The translations under genes and the position numbers were made by a program. The notes below the pieces were generated by a model. That model saw nothing but the letters and a program-made list of their open reading frames with translations. It was not told the origin of the DNA and did not search any database. From Verrucomicrobiales bacterium (lineage in GTDB: Bacteria > Verrucomicrobiota > Verrucomicrobiia > Limisphaerales > UBA11320): 38,238 bases of DNA. The stretch spans positions 1 to 38,238 of the forward strand of contig JAEUHE010000131.1 of assembly GCA_016793885.1 (NCBI GenBank). Reading direction: 5' to 3'. Of the stretch, positions 24,908 to 32,816 are shown in pieces. How positions within the stretch are numbered: position 1 is the first letter of the stretch; each line of letters begins with the position of its first letter.

Positions 24908-27274
24908 ATGAACGTTCCTCTGAGTCGTATTTCGGGTTTGTTAGGTGGGGTCTGGGTGGTGGCGATTACCACCGGCTGCAATGGACTCGATAGCCAAGGG
25001 CCAAAGACCGTCACGGCCGTGTCCAACACGGCTCCCCTAGTTGTGAACACGGCCACCAACCCATTGGTGCCGACGCTCGCGCCGCCAACGGCGGCCGCCC
25101 CCAGCTCAACCGTCGCCGGTGTGCCAGCTTCCACCAACACCCTGCCAGCCAAGGTCGAGCCGCCCAAAAACCTCGCTCCCGAAGTCGCCGAGATCGCCCG
25201 GCTGGCCGAGAACGGAGTTAACGAGGAAGTCATGTTGGGATTCGTCGAAAAGGGAACCAACTCCTTTAAGCTGGGACCCGATGAGCTGATTTATCTCAGC
25301 GATGTGGGGGTAGCACCGTCGGTGATCACCGCGATGCAGCGAAAATCCTCCGCTCCTGACGCCGCCGCGGCCGCCATCGCCACCAACTCGAGCGCACTCG
25401 CGAATCCGCCCGCTCAGGCTGCCACGGTCGCGCCCCAACCTCCACCTCCCACTCCCGATGGGGCCGCGCTCGCCGCTGCGCCCACCACGAACGTCATCAC
25501 GCCGAACTATGTGCCCGGTTCCCCGCTGGCGACGCCCCCGCCGCCGCCCGCGGGGCAGACTCCCGTCGTCGTGCAACAACCAGTGGTCATCCAACAGCCC
25601 GTTACCGTATCCTATTTTACTGAGGCGCTCAGCCCCTACGGCGCTTGGGTCGAGGTGGAGGGTTATGGACGCTGCTGGCGTCCAGACTACGCGGTCCTGG
25701 GTGCTGGATGGCGCCCCTATGCGGATGGAGGTCGCTGGATCTGGAGCGATCACGGGTGGTACTGGATGTCGGATTATCCCTGGGGATGGGCGACGTTCCA
25801 CTATGGCCGATGGCACCAAAGCGGACGCCATGGCTGGGTGTGGTTTCCCGACACGGTTTGGGGTCCCTCCTGGGTCTGCTGGCGCCGCACCTCCAGTCAC
25901 TGCGGCTGGGCACCGCTACCTCCGGGAGCCTACTACCGAAACTCCAGCTGGTGGTATCATGATCGCCATGTCGGGATCGATTTCGGGTTCTCTTTGGGAT
26001 TCTCGCATTTTACGTTCATCTCGTGGTCGAGGTTCTGCGACAACCGCCCCCACCATTACTACGCGTCCCACTCCCATGCCTCGAAGCTCTACCGCGATTC
26101 GACGGTGATCAACAACACCATCGTGGGAAACAACAATACCGTGGTTTTTGAAGGCGTGGGACGACAAGCCGTCGCTCGTGCCAGCCGCGCTCCAATCCCC
26201 CAGGCCGCCGTGCGGGAGACCGCCTGGACCACCGCGAGCGGTGGCGCACGCGAACGGTTGAATCAGGGTCAGGGCGGTTCGGTCCTTGAAAGCCCCCGGC
26301 TGGCCGCTGCCCCGCCCTCAGCCCCCGGAGCAAGTCCAGCGTCGGGACGATGGGCACCCACGAAAACCAGCACCAGTTCGGGACCCGCGCTAAGCGGTTT
26401 GGCAGAGACGACGCGGCCATCCGGCATCAGCCGTGAAACCGGATCAAGCTCTCCTCGCTCCAGCTTTAACCCCCTGAACGGCGGCGATAGTGGCGGATCG
26501 GTCTTCATTCCCGCCACCCGGAGCACCCCGACTCCGTCCCGTCCCGCGGCAAGCCCCGTACCAACCATCACTTCTCGATCCATCACCCCCGCTCCTGCCA
26601 CCGCACTGCAGGGCACTGCCCCCACCGGGCCGTCGGGGGCGGGTGGACGCCGCTCAACTTCAACTCCCTCCCCGTCAGCTCCATCGCTGGCCGAGCGGAC
26701 GACGATCCCTTCGACGGCACCCGTTGTTCGCCAACCCTTCGTTCCCCGGCAACAACCCGCCCCCAGCTTAGGTACCCAAGCCGGCACCGCCCCCGGACGA
26801 GCAGTGCCGCCGGAGCGTGTTGCGGGCAGTGGCCTGGTGCCAAGATCCACGGTCCCGGCGTTTCAAAGTCCGATGCCGACGACCCCGCGTTCGATCGTCC
26901 CTGCCCCCTCGCCCTCGCCTTCACCCTCGCCCGGGCCGAGCCGCCCAATCAACAATGCGGCGTCGATCCGGCCGTCGGGCTCCAGTTTTTCACCCTCTCC
27001 TGCCAGTCGAAGCCTAGCCCCCAGCCCAGAACGCTCCACTCCAACGTTCCGCTCGGCCCCGGCACCTGCCAGCGGGTTTTCCACCGCACCCGGACGGAGC
27101 TTCGCGCCCTCGGCTCCCGGCCCGAGCAGCCCCGCCCGCAGTATGGCCCCTCCCAGTTCCCCGGGACCAAGCCGATCGATCGCCCCGTCGCCAGCCCCCG
27201 CGCGGTCTGCTCCGCCGGCTGGTTCGAGTTCAGGATCGGGCGGTGGATCCGGACGTCGCGAGCGGGATCGATGA
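24908..27274 (+). CDS. Tryptophan-rich DUF6600-like lipoprotein with a Pro/Ser/Ala tail
   Basis: A 788-residue envelope protein. The leader ends at ITTGC (Cys near residue 24), a likely though not perfect lipobox. A short helical segment with EIARLAENGVNEEVMLGFV follows (~85-140), then a proline-rich spacer. The core (~220-380) has repeated YGAWVEVEGYGRCWRP, WYWMSDYPWGWATFHYGRW and GWVWFPDTVWGPSW, which fits DUF6600/YXWGXW-type proteins. From about residue 430 onward the chain is low-complexity, rich in Pro, Ser, Ala, Thr and Arg, with repeated SRSIAPSP-like words. That tail is probably disordered and may cross or coat the envelope. The ATG at 24908 was preferred over a TTG at 24896. Function unknown. 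Confidence 0.8.
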   Translation: MNVPLSRISGLLGGVWVVAITTGCNGLDSQGPKTVTAVSNTAPLVVNTATNPLVPTLAPPTAAAPSSTVAGVPASTNTLPAKVEPPKNLAPEVAEIARLAENGVNEEVMLGFVEKGTNSFKLGPDELIYLSDVGVAPSVITAMQRKSSAPDAAAAAIATNSSALANPPAQAATVAPQPPPPTPDGAALAAAPTTNVITPNYVPGSPLATPPPPPAGQTPVVVQQPVVIQQPVTVSYFTEALSPYGAWVEVEGYGRCWRPDYAVLGAGWRPYADGGRWIWSDHGWYWMSDYPWGWATFHYGRWHQSGRHGWVWFPDTVWGPSWVCWRRTSSHCGWAPLPPGAYYRNSSWWYHDRHVGIDFGFSLGFSHFTFISWSRFCDNRPHHYYASHSHASKLYRDSTVINNTIVGNNNTVVFEGVGRQAVARASRAPIPQAAVRETAWTTASGGARERLNQGQGGSVLESPRLAAAPPSAPGASPASGRWAPTKTSTSSGPALSGLAETTRPSGISRETGSSSPRSSFNPLNGGDSGGSVFIPATRSTPTPSRPAASPVPTITSRSITPAPATALQGTAPTGPSGAGGRRSTSTPSPSAPSLAERTTIPSTAPVVRQPFVPRQQPAPSLGTQAGTAPGRAVPPERVAGSGLVPRSTVPAFQSPMPTTPRSIVPAPSPSPSPSPGPSRPINNAASIRPSGSSFSPSPASRSLAPSPERSTPTFRSAPAPASGFSTAPGRSFAPSAPGPSSPARSMAPPSSPGPSRSIAPSPAPARSAPPAGSSSGSGGGSGRRERDR

Positions 27275-27675
27275 AGGATGCTCCCCCGCACCCCCAGGGG
27301 GAGGCAAAAAACTCCTGATCTCCTCAGAACGGGAAAACTCGATTTTTCTCGTGACACTCTCATTGCACGAAGGTCTATAGCAGTTCTTGACCGCAAGGGG
27401 GCGAAGTCCTTTAATTGCGGTTCGTTCTTTTTCCGCACAGCCGTCGTCGTTGCTACCTGTGCCGAGAGGTGGGATTCCGCTGGAGTCATCTCCGCATGGG
27501 TCTCCTAAACCCTCGGCCTGCCAACAAATTCATCACGACCGTACGGCGGCGAATGATGAGTGGGTAGGGTCTCAATGGAAGGGTACGCCCTGGCCATACC
27601 CCTTGACGCCGTGGTCGGCCGCCAACATACTGCGCGGCTATTTTTCGCGCCCTTAAGCCGGGAGCACAATAACGT
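27275..27675. other. rpoD leader region
   Basis: The 401-bp gap before rpoD contains a promoter candidate (27603-27631) and a GGAG ribosome binding site at 27661-27664, 11 nt before the ATG. The first part follows the lipoprotein stop and has no clear hairpin with a T-tract. No convincing gene was seen. Confidence 0.5.
27603..27631 (+). promoter_or_regulatory. Candidate sigma-70 promoter for rpoD
   Basis: TTGACG, a 17-bp spacer, then CATACT. The first box matches the consensus at 5 of 6 positions and the second at 4 of 6. Transcription would start near 27638, giving a leader of about 38 nt before the rpoD ATG. Confidence 0.5.
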
Positions 27676-29571
27676 ATGGTGAAATCCAAAGGCAGAAAGC
27701 CAGTTCCTATTAAGTCTAACAAGTCCGATACTAAGAAGCGCGGCCGCAAGCCCGAGAAAGAGAAAGAAAAAGAGAAGCCCGCACCTGCCGTCCGTGGCAA
27801 GAAGGGTTCTAGCTCGCACACTGGCTCCTCCGCAGGCGCTGGGTCGCATGGGAGCCACAGCCATGGCGACTCGAAAGCATCGCCTGCCACTGCGTCCACC
27901 CCCTCAGGGCCATCTCCGAATGTCGCTCTTCCCGGCAAGGCCGGATCCAATCCCGAGCTAGCGGAGAAGATCAAAGAGCTCATCCGCTTGGCCCAAGAGC
28001 AGGGCTACCTCACCTACAGCGACATCAACGATGCGCTGCCGGACAGCATCATCTCCCCCGAGGACCTGGACGAGATCTACAGCAAGCTCCGCAACCTCGA
28101 GATCGAGATCGTGGACCAGGCCGAGGTGGACCGGGTCAAGCAGCCCGAACCCGAGGAAGAGGACGACAAAAGCCGCCTGGACATCCTAGATGATCCAGTC
28201 CGCATGTACCTCAAGCAGATGGGGCAAGTGCCGCTGCTGACTCGCGAGCAGGAGGTCGAGATCTCCAAGCGAATCGAGGATGCCGAGAATGAGGTCAAAC
28301 GCATCATCTACAGCTTCGGCTTCAGCGGTAAGGAGCACATCGCCCTCGCCGAGAAGCTGATCAGCGAACCGCCCAAGGAAAGGTTCGATCGCGTCATCGT
28401 CGATAAAAAGATCGAAGGCCGCGAAAACCACCTCAAGGACTTGCGCCGCTTGGTCAAGGCCGTTCGCGAACTCGACCAAGATGTCGACGAGTGTTACGCC
28501 TCCTTGCTGACTTCGAACCAGAAATCGAAGTCCGATACCCTCACGACCAAGTTCAAGAAGGTCGACAAGAAGCTCCAAGATAGCTTTCCCAAGTTCTACT
28601 ATAAGCAGAAGGTCATCGAGGAGATGGCTCTGGTGGCGGAGAACATCCACGACAAGATCCAAACCAGCCTGCGCACCATCGCGGAATGGGAGGCCTTGCG
28701 CAAGACGACCCAGCAACAGACGGTGATCCTCAGCGAGCAGAAGAAGATCCGTGCGCTCGAGGAATTCGTCCGCATGGGCTACACCGAGTACCTCAAGTCC
28801 TACGCCCAGCTCAAACATTTCGCCGCCAAAGCCCTGCAGGCCAAGACCGAGATGGTGGAGGCCAACCTCCGCCTGGTAATCTCGATTGCCAAAAAATACA
28901 CCAATCGCGGACTTTCCTTTCTGGACCTCATCCAGGAAGGCAACATGGGATTGATGAAGGCGGTCGAGAAGTTCGAGTACCGCCGGGGCTATAAGTTCTC
29001 CACCTACGCCACTTGGTGGATCCGACAAGCAATCACTCGCTCCATCGCCGACCAAGCCCGGACCATTCGTATTCCCGTCCACATGATCGAAACGATCAAC
29101 AAGCTGATGCGCGTGCAGAAGCAGTTGATCCAAGATTTCGGACGCGAACCCACGCCGGAGGAGATCGCCGACGAAATGCAGATGCAGGTGGACCGCGTGC
29201 GCGCGGTTCTCAAGATGGCGCAACAGCCCATCTCCCTGCAGTCTCCCGTCGGGGACAGCGAAGACACCAACTTCGGTGACTTCATCGAGGATAAGTCGGC
29301 GGAAAATCCGTCCGAGATGACCAGCTACAGCCTTTTGAAGGATAAGCTGGCCGATGTTCTCGGCAGTCTGACCGAGCGGGAACGTAAGGTCCTCGAACTC
29401 CGCTTCGGATTGATCGACGGCTACAGCCGAACTCTGGAAGAGGTCGGCAAGCAATTCAAAGTGACGCGCGAACGAATTCGGCAGATCGAAGCCAAGGCGC
29501 TTCGCAAGATGCGTCACCCCACACGTATTCGCCAACTCCAGGGCTTCCTGGAAACCGAAGAAGTGGTGTAA
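27676..29571 (+). CDS. rpoD: Primary sigma factor RpoD (sigma-70)
   Basis: A 631-residue housekeeping sigma factor. Residues 1-85 form a Lys-rich then Ser/Gly/His-rich extension ([14 protein letters not shown]) absent from E. coli sigma-70. Region 1.1 is at ~95-148 and region 1.2 at ~172-200 ([16 protein letters not shown]). A non-conserved insert spans ~205-385. Region 2 begins [20 protein letters not shown] at residue 393 and includes the -10 recognition helix [13 protein letters not shown]. Region 3 contains [13 protein letters not shown]. Region 4 has [15 protein letters not shown] and the helix-turn-helix [14 protein letters not shown], with the first Thr at residue 597. The complete set of regions makes this the primary sigma factor and not an alternative one. 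A strong terminator follows the stop. Confidence 0.97.
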   Translation: MVKSKGRKPVPIKSNKSDTKKRGRKPEKEKEKEKPAPAVRGKKGSSSHTGSSAGAGSHGSHSHGDSKASPATASTPSGPSPNVALPGKAGSNPELAEKIKELIRLAQEQGYLTYSDINDALPDSIISPEDLDEIYSKLRNLEIEIVDQAEVDRVKQPEPEEEDDKSRLDILDDPVRMYLKQMGQVPLLTREQEVEISKRIEDAENEVKRIIYSFGFSGKEHIALAEKLISEPPKERFDRVIVDKKIEGRENHLKDLRRLVKAVRELDQDVDECYASLLTSNQKSKSDTLTTKFKKVDKKLQDSFPKFYYKQKVIEEMALVAENIHDKIQTSLRTIAEWEALRKTTQQQTVILSEQKKIRALEEFVRMGYTEYLKSYAQLKHFAAKALQAKTEMVEANLRLVISIAKKYTNRGLSFLDLIQEGNMGLMKAVEKFEYRRGYKFSTYATWWIRQAITRSIADQARTIRIPVHMIETINKLMRVQKQLIQDFGREPTPEEIADEMQMQVDRVRAVLKMAQQPISLQSPVGDSEDTNFGDFIEDKSAENPSEMTSYSLLKDKLADVLGSLTERERKVLELRFGLIDGYSRTLEEVGKQFKVTRERIRQIEAKALRKMRHPTRIRQLQGFLETEEVV

Positions 29572-29591
29572 GCAGAAGAGTTTCCGTCATA

Positions 29592-29633
29592 CCCGGTCTG
29601 GGAGGCCTACGTCTCCCAGCCCGGGTTTTTTTT
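29592..29633 (+). terminator. Intrinsic terminator of rpoD
   Basis: Stem CCCGG-T-CTGGGAG, loop GCCTACGT, CTCCCAG-C-CCGGG, followed by eight T residues. It starts 20 nt after the rpoD stop. This is the clearest factor-independent terminator in the window. Confidence 0.92.
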
Positions 29634-29670
29634 GACGACGTCCAGAGGCGCACAAGTCTCCGTCCCACGA

Positions 29671-29710
29671 TGGACTGCGCGTGGCATGCCTCCGCTTTTC
29701 CTTCGCGCCC
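29671..29710 (-). repeat. Short dispersed element, inverted diverged copy C
   Basis: On the minus strand it reads GGGCGCGAAGG, AAAAGCGGAGGCATG, CCACGCGCAGTCCA. The AAAAGCGGAG core and the CGCAGTCCA end match the copy near 17140. Confidence 0.4.
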
Positions 29711-30067
29711 CGGACTCGAACGGGGGGAACCTAAAAACGGCAGTTGTAACCACGGATGACTCGGATGACTCGGATGGAAGAGTATTTATGAGGTTCACCT
29801 CCGACGCTTCCCAGGTGAGGATCGCCACAGCCTGATCTTTCGGGAATCTGGTTCTCAATCCGTGAGATCTGCGAAATCCGTGGTTCATCAACTGTCGGAC
29901 CCAGGTTGCACAGACAAAAGTCCAGGGACCTCATCGGGGTGCCCCGTGGTTCGGAAGCGAGTCTGGAGCGATCATGGGCTCGACGGAGTTTCTCCCTACC
30001 TTTCTATCGTGGTTACGCCCACCTCACGTATATCCTGGAGCAGCTGATGAGGAATCTCCTGCCCGCC

Positions 30068-30433
30068 TCAAGCCTGAAGCACCCGATTCACCGACCCCAG
30101 CAACTCCTCCATTGGGAGCGCTTTGCCGACATAACCATCCGCCCCGCGCTGCAGTGCCTCACGGAGCAATTCGTCGTCGTAGCCAAAACCAGTCATCATC
30201 ACCACCCGGATCTGCGGGCTATGCTCCTTGATCCGCGTCAAAAGCTTGAGCCCATCATCCTTGCCCAGGTTGATGTCCAGGATCACTACGTCCGGTTGGT
30301 CGGAGGCAACTTTCGCCATGGCGTCTGAGGCATCGGAGGCGGCCGAGATCGCAAACCCCTTCTCCTCGAAGTACAGGCAGATCAAATCCCGAAGTTGGGT
30401 ATCGTCGTCTACGGTCAATATGCGGCGCGTCAT
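30068..30433 (-). CDS. Single-domain response regulator
   Basis: A 121-residue CheY/Spo0F-like receiver with no output domain. The acidic pocket is Asp9-Asp10-Asp11, the phosphorylated residue is Asp53 (in VVILDINLGKDDG), Thr81 is the switch residue, and Lys104 is the conserved lysine. The lysine is followed by Ala-Leu-Pro instead of the usual Pro, a small departure. Its length equals one receiver domain. No histidine kinase or second regulator is adjacent, so its partner is encoded elsewhere. It probably acts in a phosphorelay or by protein binding. The rpoD gene upstream converges on it. Confidence 0.93.
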   Translation of the reverse strand: MTRRILTVDDDTQLRDLICLYFEEKGFAISAASDASDAMAKVASDQPDVVILDINLGKDDGLKLLTRIKEHSPQIRVVMMTGFGYDDELLREALQRGADGYVGKALPMEELLGSVNRVLQA

Positions 30434-30578
30434 AGCGGAACAGCTTTGTTACGCCCTGCTCTGCCCAAATGCAAGCAGTGGTCCACGGGCGTGATGCTTC
30501 TCTGTGTATCGGCACCCAATGGAAAAACTGAAGCTCAACCCTCCACAATCGTAACTCACTCTAAAACAAGATCTAACA

Positions 30579-30611
30579 ACAAGAAAGGCAGGTGATTGCT
30601 CACCTGCCTTT
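30579..30611 (-). terminator. Terminator of the small beta-rich protein gene
   Basis: AAAGGCAGGTGA, loop TTGC, TCACCTGCCTTT: a perfect 12-bp stem at 30584-30611. On the minus strand it is followed by a T-rich run (CTTGTTGTTAG). It lies about 50 nt after the stop of the gene at 30663. Confidence 0.7.
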
Positions 30612-30662
30612 CGCCCGAGCCTGGTTGTTGGGCTCTCGGGATGTTGGTTGTTTATGGCGGCG

Positions 30663-31031
30663 TTAGTCGTCTTTTCTAAATTCCACAGTCCCACAGTTTT
30701 CCCAAGCGAAGGCTATCCGGTCGCGCCCATGCACAACCAGCTTACCAGGCACGAAACAGGGGTTCCGAAACTCCTTCTCCGCGACCTGCCCCTCACCCGC
30801 CAACGTCTTGAGGTTGGCCCGGAAGGTAACCTCGCCCGCTGGCACATGGTCATCCCCCGTAATCTTCACAGCCTCAATCTCATCGCCACGCTGTTGAATT
30901 TTGACCACCTGGTCAAAATGCCCTCGGTAATGGCCGATCCACTCGCCGGAAAGGTCCAAAACACTGGCGGGAGAACCCGCTTGGTGCACGGATGGATTAA
31001 GTGACGTTTGGTTTTTGGTTGTTGGACTCAT
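30663..31031 (-). CDS. Small conserved-looking beta-rich protein, possibly FBXO31-barrel-like
   Basis: A 122-residue protein with no signal peptide or membrane segment. The first ~25 residues look disordered. The rest alternates like a small beta barrel: GEWIGHYRGHFDQVVKIQQ, AVKITGDDHVPAGEVTFRA, then GKLVVHGRDRIAFAWENC. The ITGD..VPAGE.TF.A block reminds me of the C-terminal barrel of eukaryotic F-box protein FBXO31 and its bacterial-type relatives; this is from memory and unverified. It is followed by a terminator and divergent from cimA, with a 174-bp gap. The ATG at 31031 is the only good start. Function unknown. Confidence 0.65.
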   Translation of the reverse strand: MSPTTKNQTSLNPSVHQAGSPASVLDLSGEWIGHYRGHFDQVVKIQQRGDEIEAVKITGDDHVPAGEVTFRANLKTLAGEGQVAEKEFRNPCFVPGKLVVHGRDRIAFAWENCGTVEFRKDD

Positions 31032-31065
31032 TACATGGCAATAATGGACCTGATTGACTCATTAC
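31025..31065. promoter_or_regulatory. Direct repeat in the divergent cimA upstream region
   Basis: GACTCATTAC occurs at 31025-31034 and again at 31056-31065, 31 bp apart (about three helical turns). The first copy overlaps the start codon of the minus-strand gene. It could be an operator pair or chance. Confidence 0.25.
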
Positions 31066-31148
31066 TCAACCGCTGGAGAGGACATTTTTTGCGGATCGTG
31101 AACTAGGGGTTTTACGGAGGCAAGTGCCCTTTCCCGCACAATTGTGGT

Positions 31149-31177
31149 TTGCCACTCACTCGGAATTCTTTTAGAAA
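31149..31177 (+). promoter_or_regulatory. Candidate sigma-70 promoter for cimA-valS
   Basis: TTGCCA, 17-bp spacer, TAGAAA: 5 of 6 and 4 of 6 matches. Transcription would begin near 31184, which supports the ATG at 31206 and excludes the TTG at 31149 as a start codon. Confidence 0.55.
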
Positions 31178-31205
31178 GTCCGTTCCCCGCAAGCCGGGGC
31201 CATAC

Positions 31206-32765
31206 ATGAGACCCGACGTTGAACTCTACGATACGACCCTGCGCGATGGCAGCCAGGGCGAAGGCATCAACTTTTCCGTCATGGATAAGCTGCGCATCGC
31301 CGACAAGCTCGATGCGTTCGGAGTTCACTACATTGAAGGCGGATGGCCGGGTTCGAATCCCAAGGACATCGAATTCTTTGCCTCGGCCCGTCGCAAGAAG
31401 TTCAAGAACGCGCGGCTCGCGGCCTTCGGCTCCACCCGTCGCAAAGGCGTGTCGGTCGAAAAGGACGAGCAGGTTCGCCTGCTTCTGGAAGCTCATACAC
31501 CGGTGGTTACCATCTTCGGCAAGACCTGGCTGCTGCATGTCAAAGAGGTGCTCCGCACGACGCCCGAAGAGAATCTCAAGATGATCGGTGAAACTATCCG
31601 TTTCCTGAAGGACAACGGAAAGTTTGTAGTCTACGACGCGGAGCACGCCTTCGATGGCTTTAAGGATGATTCCGATTACGCGCTCGCCACTTGGCGAGCA
31701 GCCGAGGAGGCCGGAGCCGATATCGTAACGCTTTGCGATACCAATGGCGGATGCCTGCCCTCGGAGGTCGCTCGCATGACCCAAACCGCCCGCAACAAGC
31801 TAGGGGTGAAACTCGGCATCCATACCCACGATGACATCGGCCTCGGCGTCGCCAACGCATTGGCCGCCTTGGATGTCGGAGCCAGCCACGTGCAGGGCAC
31901 CATCAACGGCTATGGGGAACGAACTGGAAACTGCAACCTCACCAGCGTCATCCCCTGCGTCGCCATCAAGATGAAGCGCAGCTGCCTGCCTCAGGCCTCC
32001 ATGCGACGCCTCAAGGAGATGTCCCAGTTCGTGGACGAGATCGCCAATCTCAGACACAACCCGCGCCAGCCTTGGGTCGGTGCCACCGCGTTCGCCCATA
32101 AGGGCGGCATGCACGTCAACGCGGTTCAAAAGATCGCCCACAGCTTCGAACACATCGACCCCGCGGTGGTAGGCAACACCCGACGCGTGCTCGTGAGCGA
32201 TCTGGCCGGCCGCAGCAACATCCTCATGAAGGCCCAGGAGCTAGGCTTCAAGTTGGATGGCGAAACGCCCGAGCTCAAGGGGATCCTCGCGCGCATCAAG
32301 GAACTCGAGCACGAAGGCTACGAGTTCGAGGCGGCCGAAGGATCGCTGGCGCTGCTGATCAGCAAAGGACTGTCTCATCGAGAGCCCCCGTTCCAGGTGG
32401 ACGGCTACCACGTGTCCATGCGCCGCGACGGTGCCAACTCGATCTGCGAGGCTACCGTGAAGGTGCGGGTCGACGGCAAGTCAGCCCATACGGTGGCTGA
32501 AGGCGATGGCCCCGTGAACGCGCTCGACGCCGCCCTGCGCAGCGCGCTGAGCAAGTTCTTCCCCGAGGTGAAGACGGTGAAACTCACCGACTACAAGGTC
32601 CGCATCCTGGAGTCGGGAGCCGGCACCGCCGCCCGAACTCGCGTGCTGATCGAATCAACCGATGGAAAAAACAATTGGGGCACTGTCGGTGTAAGCACCA
32701 ATATCATCGAGGCCAGCCTCCAGGCTTTGGTCGACAGTATGGAATATCGCCTGTCGAAGAAATAA
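31206..32765 (+). CDS. cimA: (R)-citramalate synthase
   Basis: A 519-residue enzyme of the LeuA/CimA family that joins pyruvate and acetyl-CoA to citramalate, the entry to the threonine-independent route to isoleucine. The catalytic TIM barrel starts LYDTTLRDGSQGEG (residues 7-20). It continues with YIEGGWPGSNPKD, which is CimA-like and not LeuA-like, then GIHTHDDIGLG (metal-binding His pair near 207-209) and GTINGYGERTGN. The C-terminal ~130 residues form the LeuA-type allosteric domain, normally the site of end-product inhibition. The ATG at 31206 has a GGGG-rich stretch upstream and follows the candidate promoter. The valS gene starts 51 nt after the stop. Confidence 0.93.
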   Translation: MRPDVELYDTTLRDGSQGEGINFSVMDKLRIADKLDAFGVHYIEGGWPGSNPKDIEFFASARRKKFKNARLAAFGSTRRKGVSVEKDEQVRLLLEAHTPVVTIFGKTWLLHVKEVLRTTPEENLKMIGETIRFLKDNGKFVVYDAEHAFDGFKDDSDYALATWRAAEEAGADIVTLCDTNGGCLPSEVARMTQTARNKLGVKLGIHTHDDIGLGVANALAALDVGASHVQGTINGYGERTGNCNLTSVIPCVAIKMKRSCLPQASMRRLKEMSQFVDEIANLRHNPRQPWVGATAFAHKGGMHVNAVQKIAHSFEHIDPAVVGNTRRVLVSDLAGRSNILMKAQELGFKLDGETPELKGILARIKELEHEGYEFEAAEGSLALLISKGLSHREPPFQVDGYHVSMRRDGANSICEATVKVRVDGKSAHTVAEGDGPVNALDAALRSALSKFFPEVKTVKLTDYKVRILESGAGTAARTRVLIESTDGKNNWGTVGVSTNIIEASLQALVDSMEYRLSKK

Positions 32766-32816
32766 CCGACGGCGTCTGCCGGAGTTCCGCCCGCGACCCT
32801 AATTTCTTTTTGATTT

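Larger units (their letters stand above)
29572..30067. other. Intergenic stretch after rpoD
   Basis: Holds the rpoD terminator, an inverted short-element copy (29671-29710), a 9-bp tandem repeat (CGGATGACT twice, 29753-29770), and a stretch with repeated CCGTG words near 29860-29885 (AATCCGTGAGATC, AAATCCGTGGTTC). No gene is convincing. Confidence 0.5.

Noticed and set aside
28186-29535. 449-codon frame on the minus strand
   Set aside because: It lies opposite rpoD and its leucine/aspartate-rich translation is the mirror of the sigma factor codons.
29706-29730. tRNA T-arm-like sequence on the minus strand (CCCCG, TTCGAGTC, CGGGG)
   Set aside because: The loop has eight bases instead of seven, and no acceptor, D or anticodon arms can be folded around it.
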